Source of the DNA: Pempheris klunzingeri
Taxonomy: Eukaryota > Chordata > Actinopteri > Acropomatiformes > Pempheridae
Reading direction: 5' to 3'
Assembly: GCF_042242105.1 (NCBI RefSeq)
Contig: NC_092012.1
Location: 9,323,970 to 9,387,969, forward strand
Length of the DNA: 64,000 bases
Part shown: positions 11,866 to 23,510 of the stretch, piece after piece
How positions within the stretch are numbered: position 1 is the first letter of the stretch
How the letters are laid out: each line of letters opens with the position of its first letter
Program-made: the position numbers and the translations under genes
The notes under the pieces: model-generated
What the model saw: only the letters and a program-made list of their open reading frames with translations
Databases searched by the model: none
Told to the model about the DNA's origin: nothing

Positions 11866-14800
11866 TATAAAGTGATGCAGTTTTTTTTCTAAACCTTAAC
11901 CTGCGTTTTTTATAGTCTTTACAGTCCTATCCTTTATAGTCTGTCCACATTTAGAGACCGGTTAACTCATCAGGTTTCATTCCAGCTTTTGACTGTTTGG
12001 CTGGTAGTTTCACAGTAAGTCATTTCCTGTGCCTTTGTCTGTGTCACCTGTTTTTCTGGTTCTGCCACTCTGAAATGAGCTCCTTGCTTAGGAGAAATCC
12101 TCACCACACTTTTCTCTCTCTGCTTTTGGCAATAGGCCACATGCTGTTTCTCTAAATTGTTTGTTTTTTTTGGCACATGAGCTTTATTCCCTTTTACACA
12201 CACGTGCAGAGATGCACAAATACACAAACTAAACCACTGTAAGTAACCAACACCCCCCCCCACCCTCCTCAGTGGCGGTGTGCATTCAGGTGAATGTTCC
12301 TCAGCAGGAGCGCAGCACGGCTCTGTTTGCCTCAGTGACCCTACGCTGTGACTTCACCACCTCAGCTAACATCCAAGATGTTCTGGTCACCTGGAAGTTC
12401 AAGTCCTTCTGCAAGGACCCTGTCCTGGAGTTCTACTCCACAGGTAGGAGACAACCCACACACCACAAGAGAGGATGACGACAAGAAAAGAAATGCCCTC
12501 ATGTTCTCTCACAATATTCACAAGTGCTAGAATGAAAAACGTCCAACATGTAGTGATCCTTATCTAAATCGTCCAGTTACTAAGTAGATGTTGGGTAAAT
12601 GTAGGCTCCAGCTACCCTCTTGCCAACTATAAGCACTTGGTTGATGTTGATAAATGAAGAAATTGTCTGTTAAGAAGTCTTGTGTAGCCACAAGTCCAGC
12701 ACAGAGGAAAAACCTTCTTTCGTCAGCCATCAGGATGGTGAACGCTGCCCTCTGACCTCTGTGTTTCAGCAGCCTTGTCACACATCGTGCTGTCCACCGC
12801 CCTGCACATTTGCACTGTTTATTGTATAGCTACATTTGTGACATATGCGCATTTTGCATGTTTCTAAATTAAATAACTTTGCCGCACTGCATTTCACTAC
12901 ACTTCTCAAATACATGTATGGTTGTGTATGTGACAAATATAACCTTTGAACACGTCTTAGTTTGCATGCTAGCATGCTAACATTTGCTGATTACCACTAA
13001 ACACAAATGGCAGCTGAAGCTAATGGGAACGTCCATAAGTTTTGAAAGATTTGGTCATAAATTAAGCTTTTGAGCTGATGATGAAAAGTCGGGGCATCAA
13101 AGTTATTGCAGTTCATCCTGAGGGGAAATTGAATGTCTGTATCAAATTTCATGGCCAAATTTCAGTTCATCTAGTAGTTGTTGAGACATTTCACTGCATA
13201 TCAACCTCATGGATTAAGGAGGTTTAAGGGATTCATCCTCTGGAGACTGTGAATGTCTCTTTTTCAGTCCGTACAGCCGTTGTAGAGACATTTCAGTTTG
13301 GACCAAAGTGTTACATCAAGAGACAGAGCGACAAAGCCATCAGTAGAGCAGTCCTACTAGCATGGCAAAGAAGGACTTATTTCCATCATTGTCCCTGCTG
13401 GTGGCACCCAATAGAAAATATATGATGTAGGATAGTCAATACTCATCCTGTACAGCTAGAGTGTTGTGTGATGTTTCACAATAAAGATCATTAATACCTA
13501 CCGAGCGTACAGCTATGAAAAGAAGAGGTAAATGTTGCCAATCATTGAAAAAATATATATTGATGTATTTGCAGCGTACCAGTCTGCACTACAGTTGGGA
13601 CAGGACCCAGCCAATGACTGTCCAGATCGTCAGCGGACAGTGCGTACAGTGATCCAGAAGAGAGGAACCAACGAGCCGACGCTGGGATCGGAGTACCGTG
13701 AGCGCAGGATCACCATCCAAAACAGTGAGTTTGTTCACACACTACACGGCCCCGTCCAGCAGGGCTGGCCTCAGGCTCAGCTCAGTCGAGATAAGAGTAA
13801 GATGAGGTTCCCTCGGGTCTTGGAACTAAATGTTGGTTAATCATTTAAGTTTTAATGCCCAAAAGAGATCACTGGCTGTAGCTACTGAATTGCCAGTATT
13901 TTGTGGTTTTCTTAGTTCTATGTAAAATGATTTTGTGTTTCGGGCTGTTGGTCAGACAAATTAGAAATTTAGTCACTTTAGGCTCTAGGAAACGGAGACA
14001 GGCACTATTTTCAGACATTTTATAGACCAAACAATTAATTAATAATCCTCAGATTAATGGTTAATGAAAATAACATGGTAGTTGCAAGTCATCTAATGTG
14101 TAGCTCTCTCTGAGTACAAGCAGACAACTGGACTGTTAAACATTGTCTTTGAAGCTAACTTGACTAAAAATTTAATTGGAGGACTCTGTCTGTGTGTTTG
14201 AACAGAGGCGGACCTGGTGATCACCGAGGTGATGTGGTGGGACAACGGCGTGTACTTCTGCACTGTCAACGCTGCTGGAGACACCTCTGGAGACTCTGAC
14301 AAAGAAATCAAACTCATTGTTTACCGTAAGAAAGCACATATGGTTAAACATACACTGTCTGACTTTGTTCTATCCCTAAATAGTGTCCTGCATTTCCACA
14401 GCGTCTTGGAAAAGCTCCCATTGGGAGTAACAAAATCAGGGACAGAAATACCTACTAACATGATGTCTGTTCCTTTGGGCGCATCACAATAAGCGTGTCT
14501 CTTCCTCTCCACTCTCAGACTGGTTGACGGTGTTGTTCATCATCATTGGAGCCCTCCTTCTGATCCTCCTCTTCTGTATCTGCTGCTGCCAGTGCTGCCC
14601 TCAGAAATGCTGCTGCTATGTTCGCTGTCCCTGCTGCCCACAGCAATGCTGCTGTCCTGAAAAAGGTAGAGAGCAGGCAAAATAGAAGAAGCAAGCCTTC
14701 TTGTTGGTGCTGCAGGGGTCGCATCCTCGACATCCAAGACAAGGGAATGGGCATTAAATTCTTATGTGTTATTAGAAATACACGGAAAACAAACAGTGTG

Positions 14801-17553
14801 CACAGTACGTGTGAAAAAACAGATATTGTGATCCTGGTGACTTTGTCCATTTCAGGGATAAGTCACATAAATATAGTTTCTAGTCACTGTAACTGTTCCT
14901 CATAAGACGAGATAACATACATGCATGTATACATGCATATATACATAATTTGCCCCCGATGGTCAAATTGATCTGCAGCACAATTCATTGTGGCATCGTA
15001 GTCGTTGCTAGACACAGTCAACACACGTTACACCATAATTTTCATGCAAGAGAGGTACAAATTTAAAAAAAGCCACATCCCCATGATAAAAACACAATTT
15101 CTGGCCACTAAGCAGCTACAGAGCAGCACCCCTGTTCACACTGGCTGTGAATGAATCCCCTCTTAACATGATTTTTAACATGTGTTTTTTGTACAATATT
15201 CCCTATTTTTTTGTTATTATTGATCCGCTGGAGCTCAGGAGGGAATTGACTTAAGACAAAACGTAACCAGTAAAAATATGCATTGACAATGGGTAACTGT
15301 TCTCAATCTTGTCTTTACAAGCTGAACCAAAACCAGTGTTCACCTAGCAGTCTGAAAGCTCTTTGTATGCTTTGGAAATCTCTTGGTGTAAAGTGTACCA
15401 CGCTTGTTGTTCACGAAGGCCTTAAAAACATGCCAGATAAAGACGCAGCAGAAAAGGAGCCTGTATACTAAGAGAAGATCTTCTCGTATTGATGAATATG
15501 AAAGAATGTTCTGTTCTCGTCTTTCAGCGGTGATGCAGCATCGTATGATGAAGGAGGCGCAGAGGGCCATGGCTCCCTGGCTAGGGGGACAGCCGGTATA
15601 TGGACCAATGAGCAACGCCTCCTCCCAGATGAACCCACTGCTCTACTCAGGTACCCCCACACACACCGTGTTGCACAGCAAGTCACTTCATGAGCACGAT
15701 GTGGCTTAAATGCCTTTTAGACCGTATGCAGGTATTCATCCACAAATGTCTCCAAAATTTGCATCGCCCAACTTTATTTACTGAATGCTGTTGTCTCTGT
15801 AGGGTCTGTTTCAGGGAAGAGCATTCCCATGAAGCCTATCCCACTCCCTCCTCCTCAGTCTTCAGCTTACAGCATGCCTCCTCCCAGCATGCATGGCAAC
15901 CACACCCCAGCCAATCAGATGCTTGATTACCTGGAGAACCAGGTGAGAGGGATGGACATGACCAGTCCTCTGATGCAGGTACGTACCCGCCCATGTTCTC
16001 ATTACTGTTGCTATATAAACCCTTGTTGCTATTGTTATTTTAGAGACCCATTATACAGTTTTTTCCAATAATATTGCTTTGGAGGGGAGATAGGCCATTT
16101 CATTGGTGGTTCAATTTGTTTTCCACAAAATTGTCCAAACAATTATTGTGATTTAAGTTAATTCCTAAGGAAGTAAATAACACCAGAGCCGTTGTGGCTC
16201 ATTGAAGGCTAAGGGTCGTTTTTACTCAATCAGAACTAGTTTCTAAGGCGTAGGGTCTGACCAAAGTACAGCTGAGTTGGTACTGTAGGAGTAGATGCAG
16301 ATTTCCCCAAGGAAACTGTTTAGCTTCCTAAATAACAGCCACAGTTATTTTATGTGTGCCATTTCCTGTGTGAAATGATGCCTTTTGTCCTTTTCGCCAC
16401 TGGTTAATGTTAGAATGTTATTTCTATAGCAAAGACTGGTGTTTGTGTCAGGTGGGGTGGCATGCCTCCACTATACGGGTAACCACTGAAACACAAATGT
16501 AGAAAATCTTTGGAGGAGCATTTTTCTTTTTCTTTTATTTTCCAAAGCTGAAACTGAGTGTGAGTTAAGTGTCAGTTCACTGGCTGTGTCGCTTTCTGTT
16601 GGAACAAAATGGTAAAGTGCAGCATTTCTTTTTGCCAAAACAGTTTATAGTGCACGTGTAGTGTCGATTCAGGGCCCAGCTCTGTGTTCTTGTGTGAGTA
16701 TCACTGGAATGTACGAGCGATGGTTGTCATTTGTCTTTCCTTTCCTATTTTCTCTTCTTCTGATGTCTTCTTCCCATCAATCTCAGCCACCTCATCCTCA
16801 GCACATGCAGCAGATCCCGCCCCCTCCCCAGCACATGCCCACCACCGTCCCATTTTCCCCCGGCCCCCCCAGCATGATCTCTGCCCTTGATGATGGCCCA
16901 ACAGAGCGCCGCGTCATCACACTCCCACCGATAAGAGAGCAGCAGCCCGTCAGAATCCCACCTCCTGCACCCAAGACTCGGCCCCCGAGCTCCAGCGAGA
17001 GCAGCCGCAGCGGCTTTGTCCGCCGTGATGAGCGAGGAGCAGCGGGCAGGCGCTACCCCTCGCCCCCCCGGTCCAGAGGTGGTCACAGGAGCTACAGCAT
17101 GGAGTCACTGGATGAGCGGGGTCGCAGCACGGCGCGAGGAGGCGTGGACCACCCCCGGTCCCGGTCCAGGGATGACCTGTTCGACAGCAGGTCCAGAGGA
17201 AACTACTCCCCTCCTGCATCACGGCGCTCGGGAGGAGGGTCCTGGAGCTCAGATGACGAGGGCAGCAGTAGGAGAGGAGGAGACGGAGGGAGGAGAGGAG
17301 GCGGAGGCTGGGCTGACAAACCCCCCAGCTACTCTGAGTACGAACCTGGACACAAACCAGGAGCACGGAGGAATGAGCGTTACTCTGTAAGAAACACGCT
17401 GCTATAGTAGACAGACACTGTCTTGCAACTTCACCAACGCACTTACATCAATACAAACACACAGTCATGCTGATTGCCAGTGAAGTGAATCTAAAGCTAG
17501 TGTGTCTCTCTCAGGACAAGAGTTCTCGCAGTGGCACCAGCGTCATCATCTGA
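11470..17553 (+). CDS. ildr1: Immunoglobulin-like domain-containing receptor 1 (angulin-2)
   Basis: Nine coding exons: 11470-11518, 12273-12443, 13575-13724, 14206-14325, 14519-14665, 15528-15650, 15803-15978, 16787-17386 and 17515-17553 (TGA); 1575 nt, 524 residues, all phases consistent. An in-frame TAA 9 nt before the ATG fixes the start. A hydrophobic signal peptide comes first. The V-type Ig domain has Cys about 42 (LRCDF) and Cys about 142 (GVYFC), with [10 protein letters not shown] and [10 protein letters not shown] between. The membrane segment starts HWLTVLF at about 164; a Cys-rich juxtamembrane run and a long Pro/Ser/Arg tail follow, ending GTSVII. These features, including HWLTV and the tail DKSSRSG, match human ILDR1 (546 residues). 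ILDR1 recruits tricellulin at tricellular junctions, and human loss of function causes deafness DFNB42. Whether this is the a or b teleost copy cannot be told. Confidence 0.93.
11831..11864. repeat. (TA)n microsatellite
   Basis: Uninterrupted TA run in ildr1 intron 1. Confidence 0.95.
12955..13395 (+). mobile_element. Dispersed teleost repeat in ildr1 intron 2
   Basis: Begins GCATGCTAGCATGCTAACAT, then ACTAAACACAAATGGCAGCTGA, TTTGGTCATAAA, CAGTTCATCCTGAGGGGAAA, CAAATTTCATGGCCAA, GTAGTTGTTGAGACATTTCA, and ends near CTAGCATGGC. I recall this order as a common teleost repeat. A related fragment lies at 61243-61385. Confidence 0.6.
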
Positions 17554-18625
17554 ACTCTCCAGCTGTGAAACGCCCTGTGACCTCTGTGTCAGAGAAAATG
17601 CACACCTCACTAAAATTGGGAGCTTTGTCATGTGGCTGCTGGTAATCTTTTTTAATGTCACCATTTCTATGTATTCAAATGAAACGTGTGTGTAACATCA
17701 GCTGAAGGATTTAGTGAATATGACATAGAAAGATTCACAGCTGGAGTAATCCTTCTCAGTGCGCAGGTGGTAAAGCAAATGTTTGATGCTAATAAGGAAA
17801 GTTATTTGGTCATCTAGAGAGGTTTTTCTTTGGTGTTTGTTTTACATGTATTGATTGAAGAGAACCAAGCACATCCTTACTGTGATTACTGAGCAGATTC
17901 TCAGGTCGATATCCCCCTTTGTTGGTTCATCTGTGTAATGGAAATATTTTGAAGAGATTTGGACTGAAGTCCTCATGTTAGGTTATGTGTATGTGTGGCT
18001 TTAGAATGAATGCGTCTCCTCTTATAAGTCCATTTGTTTAGTCGTAACACAGGTAATTCTCATGTTTGATGAAGCCATAAAACTATTAACCATTAAGCGC
18101 AGTAGAAACGACCCTCAGGGACACTAAATGAATAACATTTGTTGTTACATTAGCCTGGAACTATATAAACCCACATTAATATGAATAGACTCTTGTGAAT
18201 ACTGGAATCTTAGCTTTTTATCGTTTTTAAAAAAAATCTTTTTACTTTGCTTATTTAATTTGTTTTATTGATGAATTGAAGGAAAAGTTGTGTATTCACA
18301 TCAACATTATCCTCTGTTCAGATAGTGATAATGTGGTTTTTAAACCTTTGTACATAAGATGAAGGAAGGATTTACACTTGCTAGTCATTTGCATGGTGTT
18401 GGCATTTGAAATGAATCAACGTAAATAATCTTACAAGCCTAAAAAATTTGACACTATTCTTTCAAAGGATCTGGAAACATACCTGTTTTTTTTTTTTTTC
18501 TCTCTCTGATATATATATTCAACTAAAAATCACTTTCACACAGAATTGAAGTTGTTGACTTGCAGGACACTCATGTTTATTTGTTTTTTACACTGTACAG
18601 TCAGAGTGTGTTTATTAATATTGAT

Positions 18626-18785
18626 AATAAACTTTTTACCTTTTGGGTATAACAAAACTGATTATTGTTTTAATTCCCATTCGAACTTTGATTTAAAAGT
18701 TTCAGAGCTTTCCAAACACGATTATCCTGTGTTGGTAGCTGCATGACAAAATTTACAGTATCAGTTCATTTGAATACACAATAAA
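18626..18785 (+). other. Candidate poly(A) signals of ildr1
   Basis: Two AATAAA hexamers (18626-18631 and 18780-18785) lie 1.07 and 1.23 kb after the ildr1 stop codon, in AT-rich sequence with no intervening gene. They would give a 3' UTR of about 1.1-1.25 kb. Motif evidence only. Confidence 0.45.
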
Positions 18786-19459
18786 AGAAGGTGAAAACAC
18801 TGACAATCTACACTGAGTATAAAAAATGAATTGGTATAGACATTTTGCATGTTTGTCATGTCAAATTTCACCTGTTGCCATAAATTATGGAAAAATCAAG
18901 TGAAAGTCAATCCTAATGTTGCCAAAAATTAAATTAATTATTGATTCATGTTAAAAACAAACACAACTAAATGTTTAATTGAATCAAAATTGAATTTACA
19001 GAAGTTTACAGTCCAAGTTAAAACGATTGCATGAATTAATTGTGAGGATACATTAATTCAAATATAAACTGTATAGCAGAAAGGATGAGCTGAAAAATTG
19101 ATTGGTCAATCAACAGAAAACTAACCAGAAACATTTTATTAATTCATTTGGCTGTGTTCTTTGGTGCTGGTGAATTGCATTGCATTATATTGAGTGTTTC
19201 TAATATTTTGACCATAAAGATGAATCATCACTTCTCTAAAACATGATCGAACAAAAACGGAAGGGAGACTATATTGCAGTACCTAATAAACTGGTGACTG
19301 AATGTGTAATAGCAGCAAAATGTGGGGTGTTGAAAAGCTTCCAGTGCTGCTGAATAGACGACAGTAACATTGATCATTTAGTTGATAAAAGTCATTGATA
19401 ATCATCGCTAAAAGAAGTTGCTCCCAGCAGCACTGACCCCAGACCAGTTTGGTGTCATG

Positions 19460-19821
19460 TCAAACTGCGACTGTGCAGTGCGGTCTGCTTTGAGGTCGCA
19501 CACTGATGACGTCGCACTGAGAGGAGGTTCGGGTTTGCCACGTCGGTCTCTGTGCAACGTATTTACACTGTTGCTCCCAAAGCCCAGGGCTAACTTTTAA
19601 AGCCGTTTTCATGTGCTCAGCCGGAGAGAAGGCGACCCTCCAAGCATCTCCGGTGCCGTCGTAGCTCCCAGCCGCCTCACCAGTGCGGTGCAGCCGGGGA
19701 TATCGAAGCTGGAAGGCGGAGAAATGCTCGCTGCTGTCCGGACTCGTCAGGCTGGAAGAAGCCCCACAACTGACTGATGCATCCTCGTTCACTTCACCCC
19801 TCCGTGTGTTGTCCATGTTGT
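19460..19821 (+). promoter_or_regulatory. tmem39a: Putative promoter and untranslated first exon of tmem39a
   Basis: A locally CpG-rich stretch in otherwise AT-rich DNA, with a CRE-like TGACGTCG at 19506-19513. It ends at a strong donor, T|GTGAGT (exon end 19821). The next acceptor (CTACAG, exon from 25954) opens the exon that holds the tmem39a ATG. I infer that this is exon 1 with its promoter; the transcription start is not visible. Confidence 0.5.
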
Positions 19822-20346
19822 GTGAGTAACTGTGGCTTTACGGGACTGTCTAGCTTGTTGGTTCTGCTAGCTAACAGCTAGCTACGAGCTCACATCTGTC
19901 TTTGTTTTTGGCCGCCTTCGTCAAAGTGTGCGTCCAAGTTTCCGCTGTGGACGAAATGACAACGGTGCCTGGTGTCATGACTCAGACAGGCAGCTTTTAG
20001 TGCATGTCTTAGCAAGTCTCTGCAGCCAAAAGAAGTGCAAACCCCCCCCCCCTAAAAAATAACCACGCATCTTTTAATAAAATGTTCCCCAAAGAAAAAG
20101 TCAGTCCAGTCTTAACAAACGCACCAGGTGAACAAGGTTTTCAAACACCTGTGTCCTGCCTCATGGTAGCTTTTTAAGACTTTTAAAGCACTTGTGGTGA
20201 GGAGAAACCTAGAAACTAAATTACAAAATGACTTCAACAAAATGACAAAATACCTTCCTGTAGTTCATTTCTCTATGTCACAGTTCCTGTTTTCACTTTT
20301 GACTTACAACTGTAATTTCTGTCCCTTGTGGTGTGTGAGTGTGCAT

Positions 20347-20349
<3 letters not shown>

Positions 20350-20393
<44 letters not shown>

Positions 20394-20424
20394 CTGTGTG
20401 TCTGTGTGTGTGTGTGTGTGTGAG
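20350..20424. repeat. Compound (TA)n(TG)n microsatellite
   Basis: A TA run of about 32 nt passes into an interrupted TG/TC/TG run, within the presumed first intron of tmem39a. Confidence 0.95.
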
Positions 20425-21449
20425 TGAAACGACTGTTTCCTGTTGAACATTCAGCACTAATATGGTTTAATATTGGACCTACACACTAGGCGCAGTGTGT
20501 GTATCCATATCAGCATAAAGGAAATGATGATACACACACAGGGGTTGGATGCTATCAGGCTCTGGTTTGTGTTTCGCTTCAGGAGCCTGTCACTGGCTGA
20601 TGAAGAGGGGCGGGACTACTTTTTTTTTTTTTAACCCTCTTGAACAGTGATGATAAGGTAAATTATGTAATATTCTATCAAGTTAAGTTACAACGGCTGT
20701 AGCTCGAATGGGACCCTATTGAATGTTTTCATGGTTTTGGTTGTTATGGATTCATCTGATGCTCATTTTCTCTTCTAAAATTGTGTAAAGTTTTAGAGAA
20801 TAGTGAGCAGTTGTCCTCAAAGATTTTTCAATAATGTACCGCTTTTGAGATATGTTTTTTTAGCCAAAGTGCGCCCTGACCAGCACATGACAATATTGTT
20901 AGGGAAAAAAAAGTCAATATGAAGAGGTACGGGACAGCGCTGCGCCACCAGACTCTGATTTATTAAGCAATAACTATTTAAATGTAAAATACTTAAATGT
21001 TTAATTTCAAATAAAATCAGTTAACTAACTTCATGGAAAAACATTTTTTGTAAGGCAATTACACTAAATCTCTATTTGCACAGGACTTGTATTACGTGGG
21101 AACCTTTAATTTGTAATAATTGTGATCATGTTCTTAATCCCATGTTGGTAATTTGTGAAGTAAAAATTTCACTGTAGATTACTTGGCATATTTCTTCAAA
21201 CACGTGTTAGTATTAGTTCGGTGTGATCGGCATCTCAGTGAACTGGGCTCTTTTTTGTTTTTAGGGAGCCTGTTGTGGCAATTATAAATAGTTTGGGTGC
21301 TAAAGAGGTGATGATATGAAGAGTAATAGCTGCTCCAAAGCTGCCTTTACCAGCTCAGGATGCTCCTTCTTCACACACCCAAAACTGAGAGTGGATGTGT
21401 CAAACTTTATCTACAGGCCACAGTCAGATGACACATCCAAAGGTTTTTC

Positions 21450-22700
21450 CTGATGACTGACGGGAAGCTTTCCTCAGTTCGCTTCAGACAAGAGAAATGG
21501 TTTTCTCACCCAATGCAGCTGAGCAGACTTCCCCTCCCTATCGCGGAAGTAAGAATTAAAGCTACCAATGAGGTTGGCCAAATGTCCCTCTGGAGGAGGA
21601 GCCCCATCCTCAACAGAGAGGAAAGCATCAACCTGAGGAAAGTAGTGAAAGTGAAACCCCCCTCTGCATGTGCCCTTTTTCTACAGCTCTGCTTACTTCA
21701 GGAAACCACCCACCGCGTTATAAAGGCTCAGAACGCTGCTGTCTTCCACTGCAGTGTAGCAATGCGAGCCAGTCTGTGTCCTTTAACAAGGTGGCATGGG
21801 AGGAACTGTGCTCTTACAGAAAGTTGTGCACTTCAGATTGCAAATCCAGTTGCCCGTTGAGTATTCTCCCTCGAGAAAGGCAGCGCACTTCTATTCGTGA
21901 CAGCAGTTGTGTGGATTGTGCATCAAGTGGCTCTGGCTTAATGAAGTTTATTACTTTGACGCTGTCATTTGAGACTTCAGACAGCACAGGATTAATGTTC
22001 TTGGACTCCAGTGCTTCGCTGTGAGTCCACTGCTCGTCAGGGTTTAGCGCCATGAACCCTTTCATGTCACCTCTCCATATCGCAGGATTTCCATATCGCA
22101 CTAACATCATTAAAAATGTCCTTTCTGGTTGTTTTCCTTTTCAAACTCTTGCAGAAAAGTATACATTCACAAATGTCATCAGTGGGAATGTGTCTCATTA
22201 AAGCATCAAGCTGGGCCTTTCTACTGACATCTGCCGATTCATCGAGCTAGAGTGAAAAGGTTCTCCAACAACTTGATCAACTAAGTCTGTTCCCATCTAT
22301 TCTGCGACAAACGCATTTATCTGCTGTGTTTTTTTTTTTTTGTCCATCGTAGCCTCAGCCAGTACAACAGCGGCTGGAGGTAATTGGTCTTCAGCTATGT
22401 TGCTAAAGCCCTTTGGCTTGAGCTACTTGCAAAGACACATAAGCACATAATGCATAAGAAGCCTTGAGAGATTTAGCTGATGTTGTGGAGACTTTTTATA
22501 ACATTGTTTTTTTGGGAAGTTCCTCTGAAGTTTTCTCTAAAAAAAACTCAAGTGACACACCAACATGTCATTGATGTTTTGTGCTCAGATGTCATTGGAA
22601 GTTCTGTTGGTTAATTCCTTCCCACAAAAAAGTAGCATCTCCTTGAGGTAAAGTCCCATTAAAACATTCCTCCTGATACTGATGGCTTTTGTCGGCTTTG
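21450..22700 (-). pseudogene. Decayed hAT-type (ZBED5-like) transposase
   Basis: Reverse-strand translation gives ordered fragments of a hAT transposase of the kind related to ZBED5/SCAND3. They are: a zinc-finger-side remnant ending EFF near 22540; SLQVAQAKG and NIAEDQLPPAA near 22370-22450; the hallmark LDESADVSRKAQL near 22210-22245, followed by ILFCKSLKRKTT and DIFND; then GFMALNPDEQ and VKVINFIKPEPL near 21900-22080. Several in-frame stops and frame changes break the reading, so it is dead. The remainder of the transposase C-terminus was not found. Family assignment rests on motif order and memory. Confidence 0.72.
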
Positions 22701-23429
22701 CTTTGTCTGCTCTCGTCACTCCTTTCTCCATGTTTTCAGCTGTGTTGCTGCTTCATTTCTACAAATCCATTTTCTTGATTTTCGTCTGTCATTTGATATT
22801 GATACCAGCTTCCTGCTCTCAGTGAAAATACAGCAATGTGGACATGATTTTATGTAATGCTGTCTTCTTCTTCCTCTATGAGGTTTCATGTTAGTAAATG
22901 ACTGCACCGAAGATGGCAAAGAATAATTAAACTACCGTTTTTTGTTTTTTTTTAAATCCCATGTACCCCCTGCAATACCCATAAGTACTCCCAGAGGTAC
23001 CGGTGCCCCCTATTGCGTGTTTCATCCCAACAGTCCAAAACCCAAACGCAGTCAATATATAATGACAGAGAAAAGCTGAAAATCCTCACATTTGAGTGTC
23101 TGGAATTCCCAATTGTGTTCACGTTTTCCTCGACTCAAATCTTGTTTCAATTATGGCTTAGGACTTTAGTTGCATGTTGCCAGGGCAACTGGCTGTCATT
23201 AGCAACAAGGACTTATTTATGTATGAATGAACCAACGCTAAAACAGCCAAATGTAATTAGTTAAAACAACAACCAAACAGCTGTATGGTTGGATTACACA
23301 GTTGAAACAATGACAGTGTAAATAGAAAAAGCACATATGATGTGGACTAAAAACCAATACGGTGATGCAAAAGTGCAAAAAAATAAACAAAACACAAAGC
23401 AGGTAATCAATAAATTGTATATATACATT

Positions 23430-23510
23430 CGATTAGATTAGATTCCTTTTATTGTCATTGTAAATAAATACAACGAAATTCAAAGCACAAAAAGGTGAAA
23501 CAAAACCATA
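23430..23510. repeat. Dispersed repeat end (TTTTATTGTCATTG type)
   Basis: GATTAGATTAGATTCCTTTT, then ATTGTCATTG and ACAACGAAATTCAAAGCAC, matches the end of a very common teleost interspersed repeat as I remember it. Class not assigned. Confidence 0.55.

Noticed and set aside
16745..17366. Minus-strand frames of 113 and 138 codons opposite the long ildr1 exon
   Set aside because: Shadow frames caused by the GC-rich, low-complexity coding exon.
19460..19816. 118-codon minus-strand frame starting MDNTRRGEVNEDASV
   Set aside because: It covers the CpG-rich first exon and promoter of tmem39a. No family match is apparent and GC-rich DNA lacks stops by chance; a divergent small gene cannot be fully excluded.
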